Under the pieces are notes generated by a model. That model worked only from the letters and a program-made list of their open reading frames with translations. It had not been told where the DNA came from and did no database searches. A stretch of 64,000 nt of DNA from Flavobacteriales bacterium UBA7468. Its GTDB lineage: Bacteria; Bacteroidota; Bacteroidia; Flavobacteriales_D; Crocinitomicaceae. The stretch is taken from positions 30,766-94,765 of the forward strand of contig DLPC01000006.1 of the NCBI GenBank assembly GCA_002478565.1. The letters run 5' to 3'. Numbering within the stretch: the first letter of the stretch is position 1; every line of letters starts with the position of its first letter. The translations under genes were made by a program, and so were the position numbers. Shown here piece after piece: positions 1-7,891 of the stretch.

Positions 1-99
1 GCTGCCGATGGTAAATGGCGAGCAGAAAAAGGAACTTTTGAAATCAAAATTGCAGATCAAACACTCACTTTTAATCTAAGTAACGATATTGATTTTTAA
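1..99 (+). CDS. C-terminal end of a probable GH3 glycosidase (partial)
   Basis: An open frame enters from the left edge and stops at TAA 97-99, leaving the last 32 residues. They contain W-x6-GTFEIKI followed by a short beta-strand-like tail. This resembles the fibronectin-III-like domain that ends family 3 glycoside hydrolases (beta-glucosidase/xylosidase type), where a Trp and a G-T-F-E motif recur near the C terminus. The catalytic part lies outside the window, so the assignment rests on a short tail. The next gene encodes a secreted protein with carbohydrate-binding-like domains, which fits a polysaccharide-degradation locus. Another secreted beta-sandwich protein is possible. Confidence 0.4.
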   Translation, partial: AADGKWRAEKGTFEIKIADQTLTFNLSNDIDF

Positions 100-195
100 A
101 GCTTTAACTTAGATTTTTTTGCTTATTGTATTTTTTACTATATTTAACCCAAACTTTCTAAATTAGAAACTCTAAAACCCCTAAAAATTAACAAC

Positions 196-1653
196 ATGAA
201 AAAACTGTACTTTTTGCTTTTTGCACCAGTTTTAAGCTTTACCGCTCAGGTAGAAGGCACATGGAAACTCGCTCCACAAGCGGGTTCACTTGGTGTTGGT
301 CCTAACCTTGGCGATATCAGCTGGTGGTCTAACGGTGCTGGTGATGTCACCACACGCGCTTGTCTTTTTGACGACTCTATTAAATTCGAAGCTAACGGAA
401 CCATGACACACTACATGGATGGTGCTACTTGGTTAGAAGGTTGGCAAGGTGTTTCACCAGACCAATGTGGTGCACCAGTTGCTCCACACGTTGGTGGTGC
501 AGCCACATACTCTTATGATGCTGCAGCCGGTACCCTAACTGTAAACGGTTTAGGAGCACATTTAGGTTTGGCAAAAGTAATCAACGGTGCTGAAATCGCA
601 AATCCAGGAGCGGCTGCAAGTTCAATCACTTACAACGTAGCGTTCTCAAATGGTGGTAACACCATGACCGCAGACATTAACTTTGGTCCAGGATGGTGGC
701 GTTTTGTATACAACAGAACTGTTCCACTAGCTGTTCAGGATTACCAAGTTAAATTCCGCGTTGATATGTCACAATACACTGGTTCATTAACAGGTGGTGT
801 ATTCGTAAATGGTACTTTCAACAACTGGTGTGGTACTTGTAACCCAATGACTGACATGGGTAACGGTAGCTGGGAAGTTACTCTTCCTTTAGCGCCGGGT
901 GCCATTGAATACAAATTCACAATTGACGGCTGGAACGCACAAGAAGAATTCACAGGAACTGAACCTTGTATTGACCCTATCAACGATGGTTTCAACAACC
1001 GTTACCACGTAGTTGCTGGTGATGTCAACCTTCCTAACGTATGTTTTGCAAGTTGTGATGTTTGTACAAACGATATCACGTTTGCAGTAGATATGAATGA
1101 CTACGTAACTGGCGGTGGTTCTACTGCAGCTGGTGTATTCTTAAACGGTACTTTCAACGGATGGTGTGGTACTTGTACTCCAATGGCTGATGCAAACGGA
1201 GACAACGTATGGGATGTAACTATTCCAATTCCAGCTGGTGCTATCGAATACAAATTTACAGTTGATGGTTGGAACGTTTCTGAGCAATTTGCTGGAGGTG
1301 AGCCTTGTACTATTACATCAGGTGGATTCACAAACCGCGCTTACACCGTTGCCGCTACTGCTACAGTTCCTGAAGTTTGTTGGGAAAGCTGTTCAGATTG
1401 TTTAGCTGGTGTGGAAGAATTAAACAACAACGTTTCTATCTATCCTAACCCTGTTAATAGCATCATGACAATTAAAGCAAACGACAACATGCAAAATATC
1501 CGCATCGTTGATCTTAGCGGAAAAGTTGTTGCTCAATTTGCTGGTAACGGCCTTACACAAGAAATCAATGTAGACAACCTCAAAGCAGGTATCTATACAA
1601 TCCAAATTACTACTGCAGCTGGCAACAGCGCTAAGCAATTTGTGAAGAAATAA
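196..1653 (+). CDS. T9SS-secreted protein: lipocalin-like domain, two CBM-like repeats, type A sorting domain
   Basis: 485 residues. A signal peptide (about 1-18) is followed by a Trp/Gly-rich beta domain (about 20-178) of the lipocalin-like kind found with secreted laminarinases. Two tandem copies of a starch/glycogen-binding-like sandwich follow (about 182-292 and 293-403). Each starts with F-x-V-D-M and contains GVF-x-NGTFN-x-WCGTC, then AIEYKFT-x-DGWN and a conserved Cys pair. Residues about 410-485 are a T9SS type A sorting domain (SIYPNPVNSIMTIKA, then a KAGIYTIQI strand and a Lys-rich end). It should be exported by the Sec and T9SS routes and anchored on the surface or released. No catalytic domain is visible, so a glycan-binding or scaffold role beside the preceding GH3-like gene is inferred. 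A strong terminator follows. Confidence 0.75.
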   Translation: MKKLYFLLFAPVLSFTAQVEGTWKLAPQAGSLGVGPNLGDISWWSNGAGDVTTRACLFDDSIKFEANGTMTHYMDGATWLEGWQGVSPDQCGAPVAPHVGGAATYSYDAAAGTLTVNGLGAHLGLAKVINGAEIANPGAAASSITYNVAFSNGGNTMTADINFGPGWWRFVYNRTVPLAVQDYQVKFRVDMSQYTGSLTGGVFVNGTFNNWCGTCNPMTDMGNGSWEVTLPLAPGAIEYKFTIDGWNAQEEFTGTEPCIDPINDGFNNRYHVVAGDVNLPNVCFASCDVCTNDITFAVDMNDYVTGGGSTAAGVFLNGTFNGWCGTCTPMADANGDNVWDVTIPIPAGAIEYKFTVDGWNVSEQFAGGEPCTITSGGFTNRAYTVAATATVPEVCWESCSDCLAGVEELNNNVSIYPNPVNSIMTIKANDNMQNIRIVDLSGKVVAQFAGNGLTQEINVDNLKAGIYTIQITTAAGNSAKQFVKK

Positions 1654-1671
1654 GAAGTTGATTGATGAAAA

Positions 1672-1702
1672 GGAGGGGTTCTCGAAAGGAACCCCTTTTT
1701 TT
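1672..1702 (+). terminator. Rho-independent terminator
   Basis: An 8-bp perfect stem (AGGGGTTC at 1674-1681, GAACCCCT at 1689-1696) with a 7-nt loop runs into seven T. It closes the transcript of the T9SS protein gene and separates it from the next operon. Confidence 0.9.
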
Positions 1703-1728
1703 GTGCCTTATTATCGCTAAGCTATCCT

Positions 1729-1736
1729 TATTTTTG
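1729..1736 (+). promoter_or_regulatory. Bacteroidota -7 element (TATTTTTG)
   Basis: Exact match to TAnnTTTG ending 4 nt before the ATG at 1741. A TTTG 25 nt upstream (1700-1703) could serve as -33, though the spacing is longer than usual and it lies in the preceding terminator T-tract. The position implies little or no 5' leader. Confidence 0.45.
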
Positions 1737-1740
1737 CAAC

Positions 1741-2088
1741 ATGGATCACGACATCGAGTTGCGCTTTCAAAAGCTGCAGAAACACTTAGAAAAAGACTTC
1801 GGGCCAGGCATGGATATGTCGGCATTTTTATTTCTAGTTGGTGTCAATGAGCTAGGGATGGGGCACCAGACTTTTTCCAAACAACAAAAAATGGAACTGA
1901 TGCACATTGCTATTTGCACCTTGCTCGAGCCATATGGGCACTATACTTTTGAAGGTCGCGACGCCGACCTCTGGCCACATTTCAAACTCAATCAGCAGCT
2001 TCCTGCACTCAATCATCAGCAGCAACAACATTTACTCAAAGAAGCGCTTTTGGACTACTTCATAAAAAATGAATATTACCAAGAATAA
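1741..2088 (+). CDS. Conserved hypothetical protein, 115 aa
   Basis: 115 residues, mostly helical by eye, with no signal peptide or membrane segment, so probably cytosolic. A central hydrophobic stretch (MSAFLFLVGVNELG) is followed by a Gln/His-rich segment (NHQQQQHLL). I do not recognise a characterised family. It is the first gene after a terminator, has its own -7 element 4 nt upstream, and precedes the heme O synthase gene by 38 nt in the same direction. It may be co-transcribed with the cytochrome oxidase genes, but a separate promoter element lies in between. Function unknown. Confidence 0.7.
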   Translation: MDHDIELRFQKLQKHLEKDFGPGMDMSAFLFLVGVNELGMGHQTFSKQQKMELMHIAICTLLEPYGHYTFEGRDADLWPHFKLNQQLPALNHQQQQHLLKEALLDYFIKNEYYQE

Positions 2089-2113
2089 TTCGAACCCTTT
2101 GCGCTTGTTTACG

Positions 2114-2121
2114 TAATTTTG
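2114..2121 (+). promoter_or_regulatory. Bacteroidota -7 element (TAATTTTG)
   Basis: Exact TAnnTTTG ending 5 nt before the ATG of the heme O synthase gene. No good TTG sits 17-23 nt upstream. It is the likely promoter of the cytochrome oxidase operon and would give an almost leaderless mRNA. Confidence 0.45.
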
Positions 2122-2126
2122 TAAAG

Positions 2127-3029
2127 ATGTCCGAAACGCCTGAAAAATCACCTTCAAAATTCAAAACCTACTTGGTTTTTACCAAGTTTCGTTTGTCATT
2201 CTTAGTCATTCTCTCTGCACTTAGTGGTTACTTATTTGCTGGCGGTAAAGACCTTCTTGAAATCACTTACCTCATGCTAGGTGGTACGCTTGTAACCGGG
2301 GCTTCAAATGGCGCCAATCAAATTTGGGAGCGTAACCTTGACAAGATCATGAACCGCACCAACCGCAGGCCCTTGCCTACTGGGCAAATGTCGCTCCAAG
2401 AAGCCTACATCATAGTGTTGCTGTTTTTAATTTTTGGTTCTTACCTCCTCTGGCTGATCAACATGAAAAGTGCGCTTCTTGGTCTGCTCGCCTTTATTAG
2501 CTACGTTTTTGTCTATACCCCAATGAAACAAGTGTCTCCTTGGGCAGTTTTTGTCGGCGCTTTCCCTGGTGCCATTCCACCATTTTTAGGTGCTATTGCC
2601 GCCACCAATCAATTTGGTTTTATCCCTGGCATTCTCTTTTTTGTACAATTTACTTGGCAATTTCCACATTTTTGGGCTATTGCATGGGTCTTGTATGATG
2701 ACTACAAAAAAGCAGGCTTTTCACTCCTTCCTGCCAAAGATGGCAAAAGCAAGGCTTCCGGATTTCAAATCATGGCCTACTCCCTTGCACTCATCCCCTT
2801 TAGTCTCATGCCTTGGATACTAGGATGGACGGGCATCATTACACTAATTAGCGCTAGTTTACTTGGGGTTTGGTTCTTTTACCTTTCTTATAAATTGTAT
2901 CATAGTTGTGAAACTTCAGATGCGCGTAAACTCATGTTCGCTTCGTTTGTTTATTTACCGATCATACAATTCATTTATGTTTTTGATCGCACTGATAATT
3001 TTATAGAAATTTTAAATAAACTGCCATGA
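2127..3029 (+). CDS. ctaB: Protoheme IX farnesyltransferase (heme O synthase)
   Basis: 300 residues, typical for the UbiA-type prenyltransferase family. The enzyme farnesylates heme B to heme O, the first step to the heme A of aa3/caa3 oxidases, in the inner membrane. The signature aspartate/arginine loop is visible at about residues 64-86 (N-x3-ER-N-LDKIM-NRT-NRRPLPTG), with a second polar loop (YDDYKKAGFSLLP) around 190. About nine hydrophobic segments are spread along the chain. The gene overlaps the next by 4 nt (ATGA), which suggests translational coupling to the oxidase subunit III genes. No heme A synthase (ctaA) is in the window. Confidence 0.95.
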   Translation: MSETPEKSPSKFKTYLVFTKFRLSFLVILSALSGYLFAGGKDLLEITYLMLGGTLVTGASNGANQIWERNLDKIMNRTNRRPLPTGQMSLQEAYIIVLLFLIFGSYLLWLINMKSALLGLLAFISYVFVYTPMKQVSPWAVFVGAFPGAIPPFLGAIAATNQFGFIPGILFFVQFTWQFPHFWAIAWVLYDDYKKAGFSLLPAKDGKSKASGFQIMAYSLALIPFSLMPWILGWTGIITLISASLLGVWFFYLSYKLYHSCETSDARKLMFASFVYLPIIQFIYVFDRTDNFIEILNKLP

Positions 3030-4069
3030 ATAATGATTTAAATCCTAGTGTCAAGGAAAAAATGAAGAAAAATCTCGTTTATGTCGGGATCTTCAGTATA
3101 GTAATGCTATTCGCAGGTTTAACATCTGCCTATTACGTTTCAATGGGGAAATCTTTTTGGTTAAAGTACCCCATGCCGACTGGTTTTTACCTCAGCACTG
3201 CCTTTATTGCCTTGAGCAGTATCGCTTTCTGGTTTGCCATTCAAAGTGCTAAAAAAGATCGTCAAGGCCAACTTAAACTTGGAATGGCTGCCACTTTAGC
3301 TTTTGGGGGGGCTTTCGTATATTTTCAATTTCAAGGATACAACCAGCTAGTTGAAAAAGGAATCAACCCCGTAAACGATATCCTAGTTACAAATGGCCGT
3401 TATGGTGATTATTATGAGTTCAAATACAAAGGGCAGCTAGTAGGGGTTGACGGCAATGAGTTTTTAATCAATGGTAAGCCTATTAACGATCGCGATTTTC
3501 AAGAAATTCAAGCCTACTTCAAGCAATTTGAAAGCATCAATCGAACGACCGCTCTGCGCCTAACTCAACCTAATTCGAATATCGAATTATTTTATAATGG
3601 CAATCCTGTATTATTCAAAGCAGGTCAGCTTTACGCAAATGACAGTACCACATTTACATACTCGGACGAACTTCGCTTGAGCGAGCTTGCACTCAACATC
3701 CGTGACAAACGTGGAGATTTCTTTGCGCGTGGCCAATACGGCAAAGACTTCACTATCTACTACTCTGGTAAGGAATTACAATACGAAAACCGCCAACTAA
3801 AATACAATGGTACCGTTCTCAAACCGCACCTTTTATTAAGCGCCATGCAATCTGCAGATTCCGCTTCTGCTTATTTGTACCTAATTAGTTTCGTACACTT
3901 GCTACACGTAAGTATTGCCTTGCTTTATTTACTAAAAGTCGCAATTGCTTCATTTTCAGGTAAATTCTCTTCTCAAAACCACTTATCGCTCAGACTTAGC
4001 AGTATGTTCTGGCATTTTTTAGGCCTATTATGGCTCTATTTACTCGTGTTTTTGATTTTTATTCACTAA
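3026..4069 (+). CDS. Cytochrome c oxidase subunit III-like protein with inserted soluble domain
   Basis: 347 residues. Three membrane segments (about 15-36, 47-70, 81-104) and two at the C terminus (about 277-300, 318-345) match heme-copper oxidase subunit III, including the SFVHLLHVSIALLYL helix equivalent to the usual GxHGxHV helix. Between the third and fourth helix is a roughly 160-residue hydrophilic, beta-rich insertion (about 105-265) with several GxxFLING/YNGxPVLF-like strands. The family normally has about 200 residues. It overlaps ctaB by 4 nt and is followed by a second subunit III gene, so it is probably the divergent partner in the same caa3-type complex. The role of the insertion is unknown. 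Confidence 0.8.
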   Translation: MNNDLNPSVKEKMKKNLVYVGIFSIVMLFAGLTSAYYVSMGKSFWLKYPMPTGFYLSTAFIALSSIAFWFAIQSAKKDRQGQLKLGMAATLAFGGAFVYFQFQGYNQLVEKGINPVNDILVTNGRYGDYYEFKYKGQLVGVDGNEFLINGKPINDRDFQEIQAYFKQFESINRTTALRLTQPNSNIELFYNGNPVLFKAGQLYANDSTTFTYSDELRLSELALNIRDKRGDFFARGQYGKDFTIYYSGKELQYENRQLKYNGTVLKPHLLLSAMQSADSASAYLYLISFVHLLHVSIALLYLLKVAIASFSGKFSSQNHLSLRLSSMFWHFLGLLWLYLLVFLIFIH

Positions 4070-4094
4070 ACTTGCACAAAAATTTTTCTTAAAA

Positions 4095-5120
4095 ATGGCC
4101 GGACATTCTGCACAATTAGACGCCAAAACACTGTGGGGAGGAAAAGAATCCCCTTTCCAAACAAGTTATGGTAAATTGATGATGTGGTTCTTCCTTGTGT
4201 CGGACGCACTCACTTTCAGTGGCTTATTAATTGCCTACGGCTTCACTAGACATGACGCTCTTGACTCATGGCCAATCGGTGAAGAAACCTTCAATTCAAT
4301 GCCTTTCTTGGGTCACGGCTATCCGCTATTATATGTGGCGCTCATGACCTTCATTCTCATCGTGTCTTCGGTAACGATGGTGCTTGCCGTAGAGGCTGGT
4401 CACCGCATGGATCGCAAAGGAGTAACCAAATGGATGATCGCTACAATCATCGGTGGATTCTTCTTTTTGGGTTCCCAAGCTTGGGAGTGGTCACACTTTA
4501 TACATGGTTCTGAGTTCGGAAAAATTGAATTAGCAGATGGTTCTGTTGCCATTGTTAAAGGTCACTTTGGTGAACTTGAAAGCTTCCAAGTAATTGAAGC
4601 TGGTAAAAAACACAAGGTTGGAGCTGTCATCAAAGAAGATTTGATGCACCAGTTTCAGCATGCTGCTGAAAAAGGTCATCTCGAGGATGGTAAAATTCAT
4701 TTAGCAGACGGTTCTGTAGCTAAAATCAACAAGGCCGCAGATCACGACATGAAATTAATCATCAAAAAAGACGGCAATACCTATAAAGTAGGAGGTAAAG
4801 AAATCACAGGTAAAGAAGCTGAAAAACTATACTACGAAGCACTTTATGCTGGTGAAGAAAACCGCGTTATTTACGGAGCTAACATGAAGCAAAACGAATA
4901 TGGCCCGCAACAATACGCTCAGTTCTTTTTCTTTATCACAGGTTTCCACGGTTTCCACGTATTTTCAGGGGTAATCATCAATATCATTATTTTACTTGGT
5001 GTGCTTTCTGGAACTTACCACAAGCGTGGTCACTACGAAATGGTTGAAAAAACTGGTCTTTACTGGCACTTCGTTGACCTTGTATGGGTCTTTGTATTTA
5101 CCTTCTTTTATTTATTGTAA
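4095..5120 (+). CDS. ctaE: Cytochrome c oxidase subunit III with inserted domain
   Basis: 341 residues. Subunit III hallmarks are clear: WFFLVSDALTFSGLL in the first helix, GSQAWEWSHFI in the third, FITGFHGFHVFSGV in the fourth and GLYWHFVDLVWVFVFTFFYLL at the end. The residues from about 136 to 262, between helices three and four, form a hydrophilic insertion with two copies of a LADGSVA motif. The protein belongs to the inner-membrane terminal oxidase and binds subunit I. It lies 25 nt after a second subunit III-like gene that carries an insertion in the same loop, and 21 nt before subunit IV. Catalytic subunits I and II are not in the window. Confidence 0.88.
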   Translation: MAGHSAQLDAKTLWGGKESPFQTSYGKLMMWFFLVSDALTFSGLLIAYGFTRHDALDSWPIGEETFNSMPFLGHGYPLLYVALMTFILIVSSVTMVLAVEAGHRMDRKGVTKWMIATIIGGFFFLGSQAWEWSHFIHGSEFGKIELADGSVAIVKGHFGELESFQVIEAGKKHKVGAVIKEDLMHQFQHAAEKGHLEDGKIHLADGSVAKINKAADHDMKLIIKKDGNTYKVGGKEITGKEAEKLYYEALYAGEENRVIYGANMKQNEYGPQQYAQFFFFITGFHGFHVFSGVIINIIILLGVLSGTYHKRGHYEMVEKTGLYWHFVDLVWVFVFTFFYLL

Positions 5121-5141
5121 TTCTCCTAAGCTAAGCAGATC

Positions 5142-5510
5142 ATGGAAAGAGACGACTTAATTGAATACTCCTTACACGGACATCACGACGAAGCCACTGG
5201 AAAGAGCATCCGTCAAAAAATTTACAAAGTAACCTTATTACTTACCGTTATTACTGTAATCGAAGTATTCATTGGTGCTAGCATCAAGCAATCTTCAGAT
5301 TGGTGGACAACCGTAAAGGTTATTTTCATCTTGCTTACTTTATTGAAGGCCGGATACATCGTTATGGTATTTATGCACCTCGGAGACGAGCGCAGGTATC
5401 TTCGCAATGTAATTCTCATTCCTTACTTTATTTTTGTACTTTATCTCATTTTCATAGCGCTATACGAGGGCACAGCCGTCGGAGCAGCTTGGGATAAAAT
5501 GTTTCCATAG
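5142..5510 (+). CDS. Cytochrome c oxidase subunit IV
   Basis: 122 residues with three membrane helices (about 27-46, 53-75, 85-110). The pattern of VTVIEVFIG in the first helix, LLKAGYIVMVFMHLGDER after the second, and a final hydrophobic helix is that of prokaryotic caa3-type oxidase subunit IV. It is a small structural subunit of the inner-membrane oxidase, probably aiding assembly or stability. It lies 21 nt after ctaE and 3 nt before a Sco-like gene, clearly in one operon. Confidence 0.88.
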   Translation: MERDDLIEYSLHGHHDEATGKSIRQKIYKVTLLLTVITVIEVFIGASIKQSSDWWTTVKVIFILLTLLKAGYIVMVFMHLGDERRYLRNVILIPYFIFVLYLIFIALYEGTAVGAAWDKMFP

Positions 5511-5513
5511 TTT

Positions 5514-6206
5514 ATGAACGAAAAAGCCAACAGCCGCAGTAAAGGCAGATCTATTTTAGCACTGACTTTAGTTTTTGGCCCAGCGCTTTTTCTCATCTTC
5601 ATGGCAACACGTGGTTGTGACCACCGTTTCAAAGAATTAGCAGATTATGGGTTGGTGGAAGCACCAACCTTTACTGTTTATAACCACAAAGGCAAGCAGA
5701 CAAAGTCACTTAAAGACTACCAAAATCAAGTAGTTTTACTAAATACTTTACAAACTACCTGCCCTTATCAATGTGGTCTTGCATTCTTTCCATTAACCCA
5801 AAAGCTCTATCAAGATCTCCGTACCAATAAGCGTAAAAAGCTCAAACAAGTTCGGATGTTATCAATTGTCGTTGATTCTCTTGGTAATCCAGTATCCGAA
5901 CAAGCTTTACTTGACATTCAAGATATGCTTCGCAACAATGTAGAGGGTTATGATCCAGAATTATGGCAACTTGTAATTGCCGAACCCAAAGACTTTTTCA
6001 ACCACAAGAACAATGGGGTTGATCTTATTGTTAGAGATAAAAAGTATTTTGGGGGTGTTTCTTATAATGAACTCATCATGTTGCTTGACAAAAAGAACCA
6101 TCTAAGAATGGTGCTGAATGGACACACAGAAGGCATGATTAGAAAAATGAAAGAGCACCTTGCCCTTCTCATGAAGCAATATGACAAAGCACGCGCTAAA
6201 CGTTAA
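5514..6206 (+). CDS. Sco-like thioredoxin-fold protein lacking the metal-ligand His
   Basis: 230 residues. One N-terminal membrane helix (about 13-31) anchors a periplasmic thioredoxin-fold domain. The Sco CxxxC motif is present as CPYQC (Cys83 and Cys87), and the later VVDSLGNPVS and MLLDKKNHLRM strands fit SCO1/SenC. The histidine that completes the copper site in Sco proteins is not seen: the corresponding place reads GGVSYNELIMLLDKK, while the next gene has an AHSG there. A thiol-reductase or partner role in Cu(A) assembly is therefore inferred rather than copper binding. It overlaps the following Sco gene by 26 nt. Confidence 0.75.
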   Translation: MNEKANSRSKGRSILALTLVFGPALFLIFMATRGCDHRFKELADYGLVEAPTFTVYNHKGKQTKSLKDYQNQVVLLNTLQTTCPYQCGLAFFPLTQKLYQDLRTNKRKKLKQVRMLSIVVDSLGNPVSEQALLDIQDMLRNNVEGYDPELWQLVIAEPKDFFNHKNNGVDLIVRDKKYFGGVSYNELIMLLDKKNHLRMVLNGHTEGMIRKMKEHLALLMKQYDKARAKR

Positions 6207-6876
6207 GCTCTTACCACTCCTACTCGCACTATTCACGCTATTAGCCGCCTGCCAGGATAAACACGAAAAGCCACTACCTATACTCGGTAATTACGATCTC
6301 AATTATCGGAAAGTGGACGGAAAAACCATTACCGACACTATTTATCAAGTCATCCCAGACTTTCAATTCTTCAACGAAGACTCAGTCCTAGTTAGCAAAG
6401 ACACATACAAAGACAAAGTTTGGATTACTGAGTTTTTCTTTGCTACCTGCCCTTCTATTTGCCCTATCATGAATACACAGCTTAAAAACGTCGAAAAAGC
6501 ACTAAAGCGCTATTCTAAGGACCTTCAATACCTTTCCTTTACGATCGACCCCAAACACGACACGCCTAGCGTCCTAAAAGCTCATAAAAGCAAATTAGGC
6601 ATTCAAAATAAAAATTGGGCTTTTTTATGTGGCGATGAATCCTTCACTCATCAACTTGGCATCGAACACTTTCTTATTTTTGCAGGACGCGAAGCAGATG
6701 CTTTGGGTGGCTATGCACATTCCGGCGCATTTACATTAGTGGATAAAAAAGGACATGTACGAGGGGTTTATGAAGTCGTACAGCCCGACTTAAGCGTGAA
6801 TCAAAAAGAATTCCAACGATTAATAAAAGAAGCAAAAAAATTATTTCAAGATGAATACAACTACTCCAACGAATAA
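6181..6876 (+). CDS. SCO1/SenC family copper chaperone, lipoprotein
   Basis: 231 residues. A lipobox (LLAAC, Cys24) predicts a membrane-anchored lipoprotein. The Sco fold follows with CPSIC (Cys90 and Cys94), the TIDPKHDTPSVL strand-loop, and the third ligand His180 (YAHSG) before LVDKKGHVRGVY. It should deliver copper to the Cu(A) site of subunit II of the oxidase in the periplasm. It overlaps the neighbouring Sco-like gene by 26 nt and the DUF420 gene by another 26 nt. The lipobox supports the chosen start. Confidence 0.9.
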   Translation: MTKHALNVKLLPLLLALFTLLAACQDKHEKPLPILGNYDLNYRKVDGKTITDTIYQVIPDFQFFNEDSVLVSKDTYKDKVWITEFFFATCPSICPIMNTQLKNVEKALKRYSKDLQYLSFTIDPKHDTPSVLKAHKSKLGIQNKNWAFLCGDESFTHQLGIEHFLIFAGREADALGGYAHSGAFTLVDKKGHVRGVYEVVQPDLSVNQKEFQRLIKEAKKLFQDEYNYSNE

Positions 6877-7426
6877 CACAGGGCTCAGAAAATGGATCAT
6901 TGCCATTTCTATCGTCATTCCTATTGCAGTTGCGGCGCTTTTCGGAATCAAAGTAGAGGGTGTTGACTTCTCTTTTCTGCCTCCAATCTATGCCGGCATC
7001 AATGCTGTTACAGGTGGTTTATTAATTTTAGCCTTGATCTTTATCAAGAGCGGAAAGGTTCAACAGCACCAAAAAACCATCCAATTAGCACTTGTTTTAA
7101 GTGTCTTATTTCTATTGTGTTATGTTGCCTACCACATGACATCTGATTCAACAGTATATGGCGACCTTGATCACGATGGTGCGCTCTCAGGTAAAGAGCT
7201 AGGATTAGTTGGGGCAACACGCTTTGCTTACATCCTTTTATTGTTGTCTCATATTTTCTTGAGTATAGCGGTCATTCCTGTGGTTTTATTTACCTATTTA
7301 CATGCGTGGGAAGGCAATTATCAAAAACATAAAAAATGGGCAAAATTTGCCTTTCCTATTTGGCTTTATGTGGCTGTAACCGGCGTCATCGTCTATTTCA
7401 TGATAGCACCCTACTACGCACACTGA
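6851..7426 (+). CDS. DUF420 membrane protein, CtaM-like oxidase assembly factor
   Basis: 191 residues with about five membrane helices. The sequence fits DUF420 (YozB/CtaM): histidines in KVQQHQKTIQ, CYVAYHMTSD, LLSHIFLSI and QKHKKWAKFAFPIWLYVAVTG lie at helix ends and could bind a metal or heme. In Firmicutes, CtaM is required for maturation of heme A oxidases. Its place directly after Sco in an oxidase operon supports that role here, though this is inference. The start lies inside the end of the Sco gene (26-nt overlap). Confidence 0.82.
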   Translation: MNTTTPTNNTGLRKWIIAISIVIPIAVAALFGIKVEGVDFSFLPPIYAGINAVTGGLLILALIFIKSGKVQQHQKTIQLALVLSVLFLLCYVAYHMTSDSTVYGDLDHDGALSGKELGLVGATRFAYILLLLSHIFLSIAVIPVVLFTYLHAWEGNYQKHKKWAKFAFPIWLYVAVTGVIVYFMIAPYYAH

Positions 7427-7459
7427 TTTTTTCGGTAATTTTAAGAAAAAACTTAGCGC

Positions 7460-7891
7460 ATGAACTTAGCCTATATTCACTTACTGACCAATCACCTACC
7501 TATTCTCGGCTCCATATTTGGTGTTTTGTTATTATTTATTGCTTACTTCAAGCCTCAACTGCACACAGCATTCAGCGCATATTTGCTGTTGCTTATTAGC
7601 GGCATTGGGGGCATGCTCGCCTATTTTACTGGGGAAGCGGCTGAAGAACACGTAGAGCATCTTCCCGGTATTTCAGAAAATCTCATTCATTTACATGAAG
7701 AAATGGCTGAAAACACCTTGATTTTTATTTTTCTTCTCACCGCTGCGTCTATCATTGGCTTGTGGTCAAACCACGCTAAATGGGAGAAAGCCAAACAAAT
7801 CCAGTTATTCATAATGATTGTTGGAATTATCGCTTTTATCTTATTTGCATTTACCGGATACTTAGGCGGACACATCAGACATGCAGGATAA
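7460..7891 (+). CDS. Four-helix, His-rich membrane protein (DUF2231-like)
   Basis: 143 residues with four membrane helices (about 10-30, 37-57, 85-105, 113-135). Histidines cluster near helix ends: YIHLLTNHLP at the N terminus, EEHVEHLPG and IHLHEEM in the central loop, and GGHIRHAG at the C terminus. The arrangement resembles DUF2231-type membrane proteins, for which heme or metal binding is plausible. It follows the DUF420 gene by 33 nt and overlaps the dCMP deaminase gene by 11 nt, so it seems to belong to the oxidase operon. Exact function unknown. Confidence 0.65.
   Translation: MNLAYIHLLTNHLPILGSIFGVLLLFIAYFKPQLHTAFSAYLLLLISGIGGMLAYFTGEAAEEHVEHLPGISENLIHLHEEMAENTLIFIFLLTAASIIGLWSNHAKWEKAKQIQLFIMIVGIIAFILFAFTGYLGGHIRHAG

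Noticed and set aside
741..998. Antisense open frames over the first gene (also 1101-1331 and 1420-1638)
   Set aside because: They lie wholly opposite a strong coding gene, show no conserved domain and mirror its repeats, so they are shadows of the real frame.
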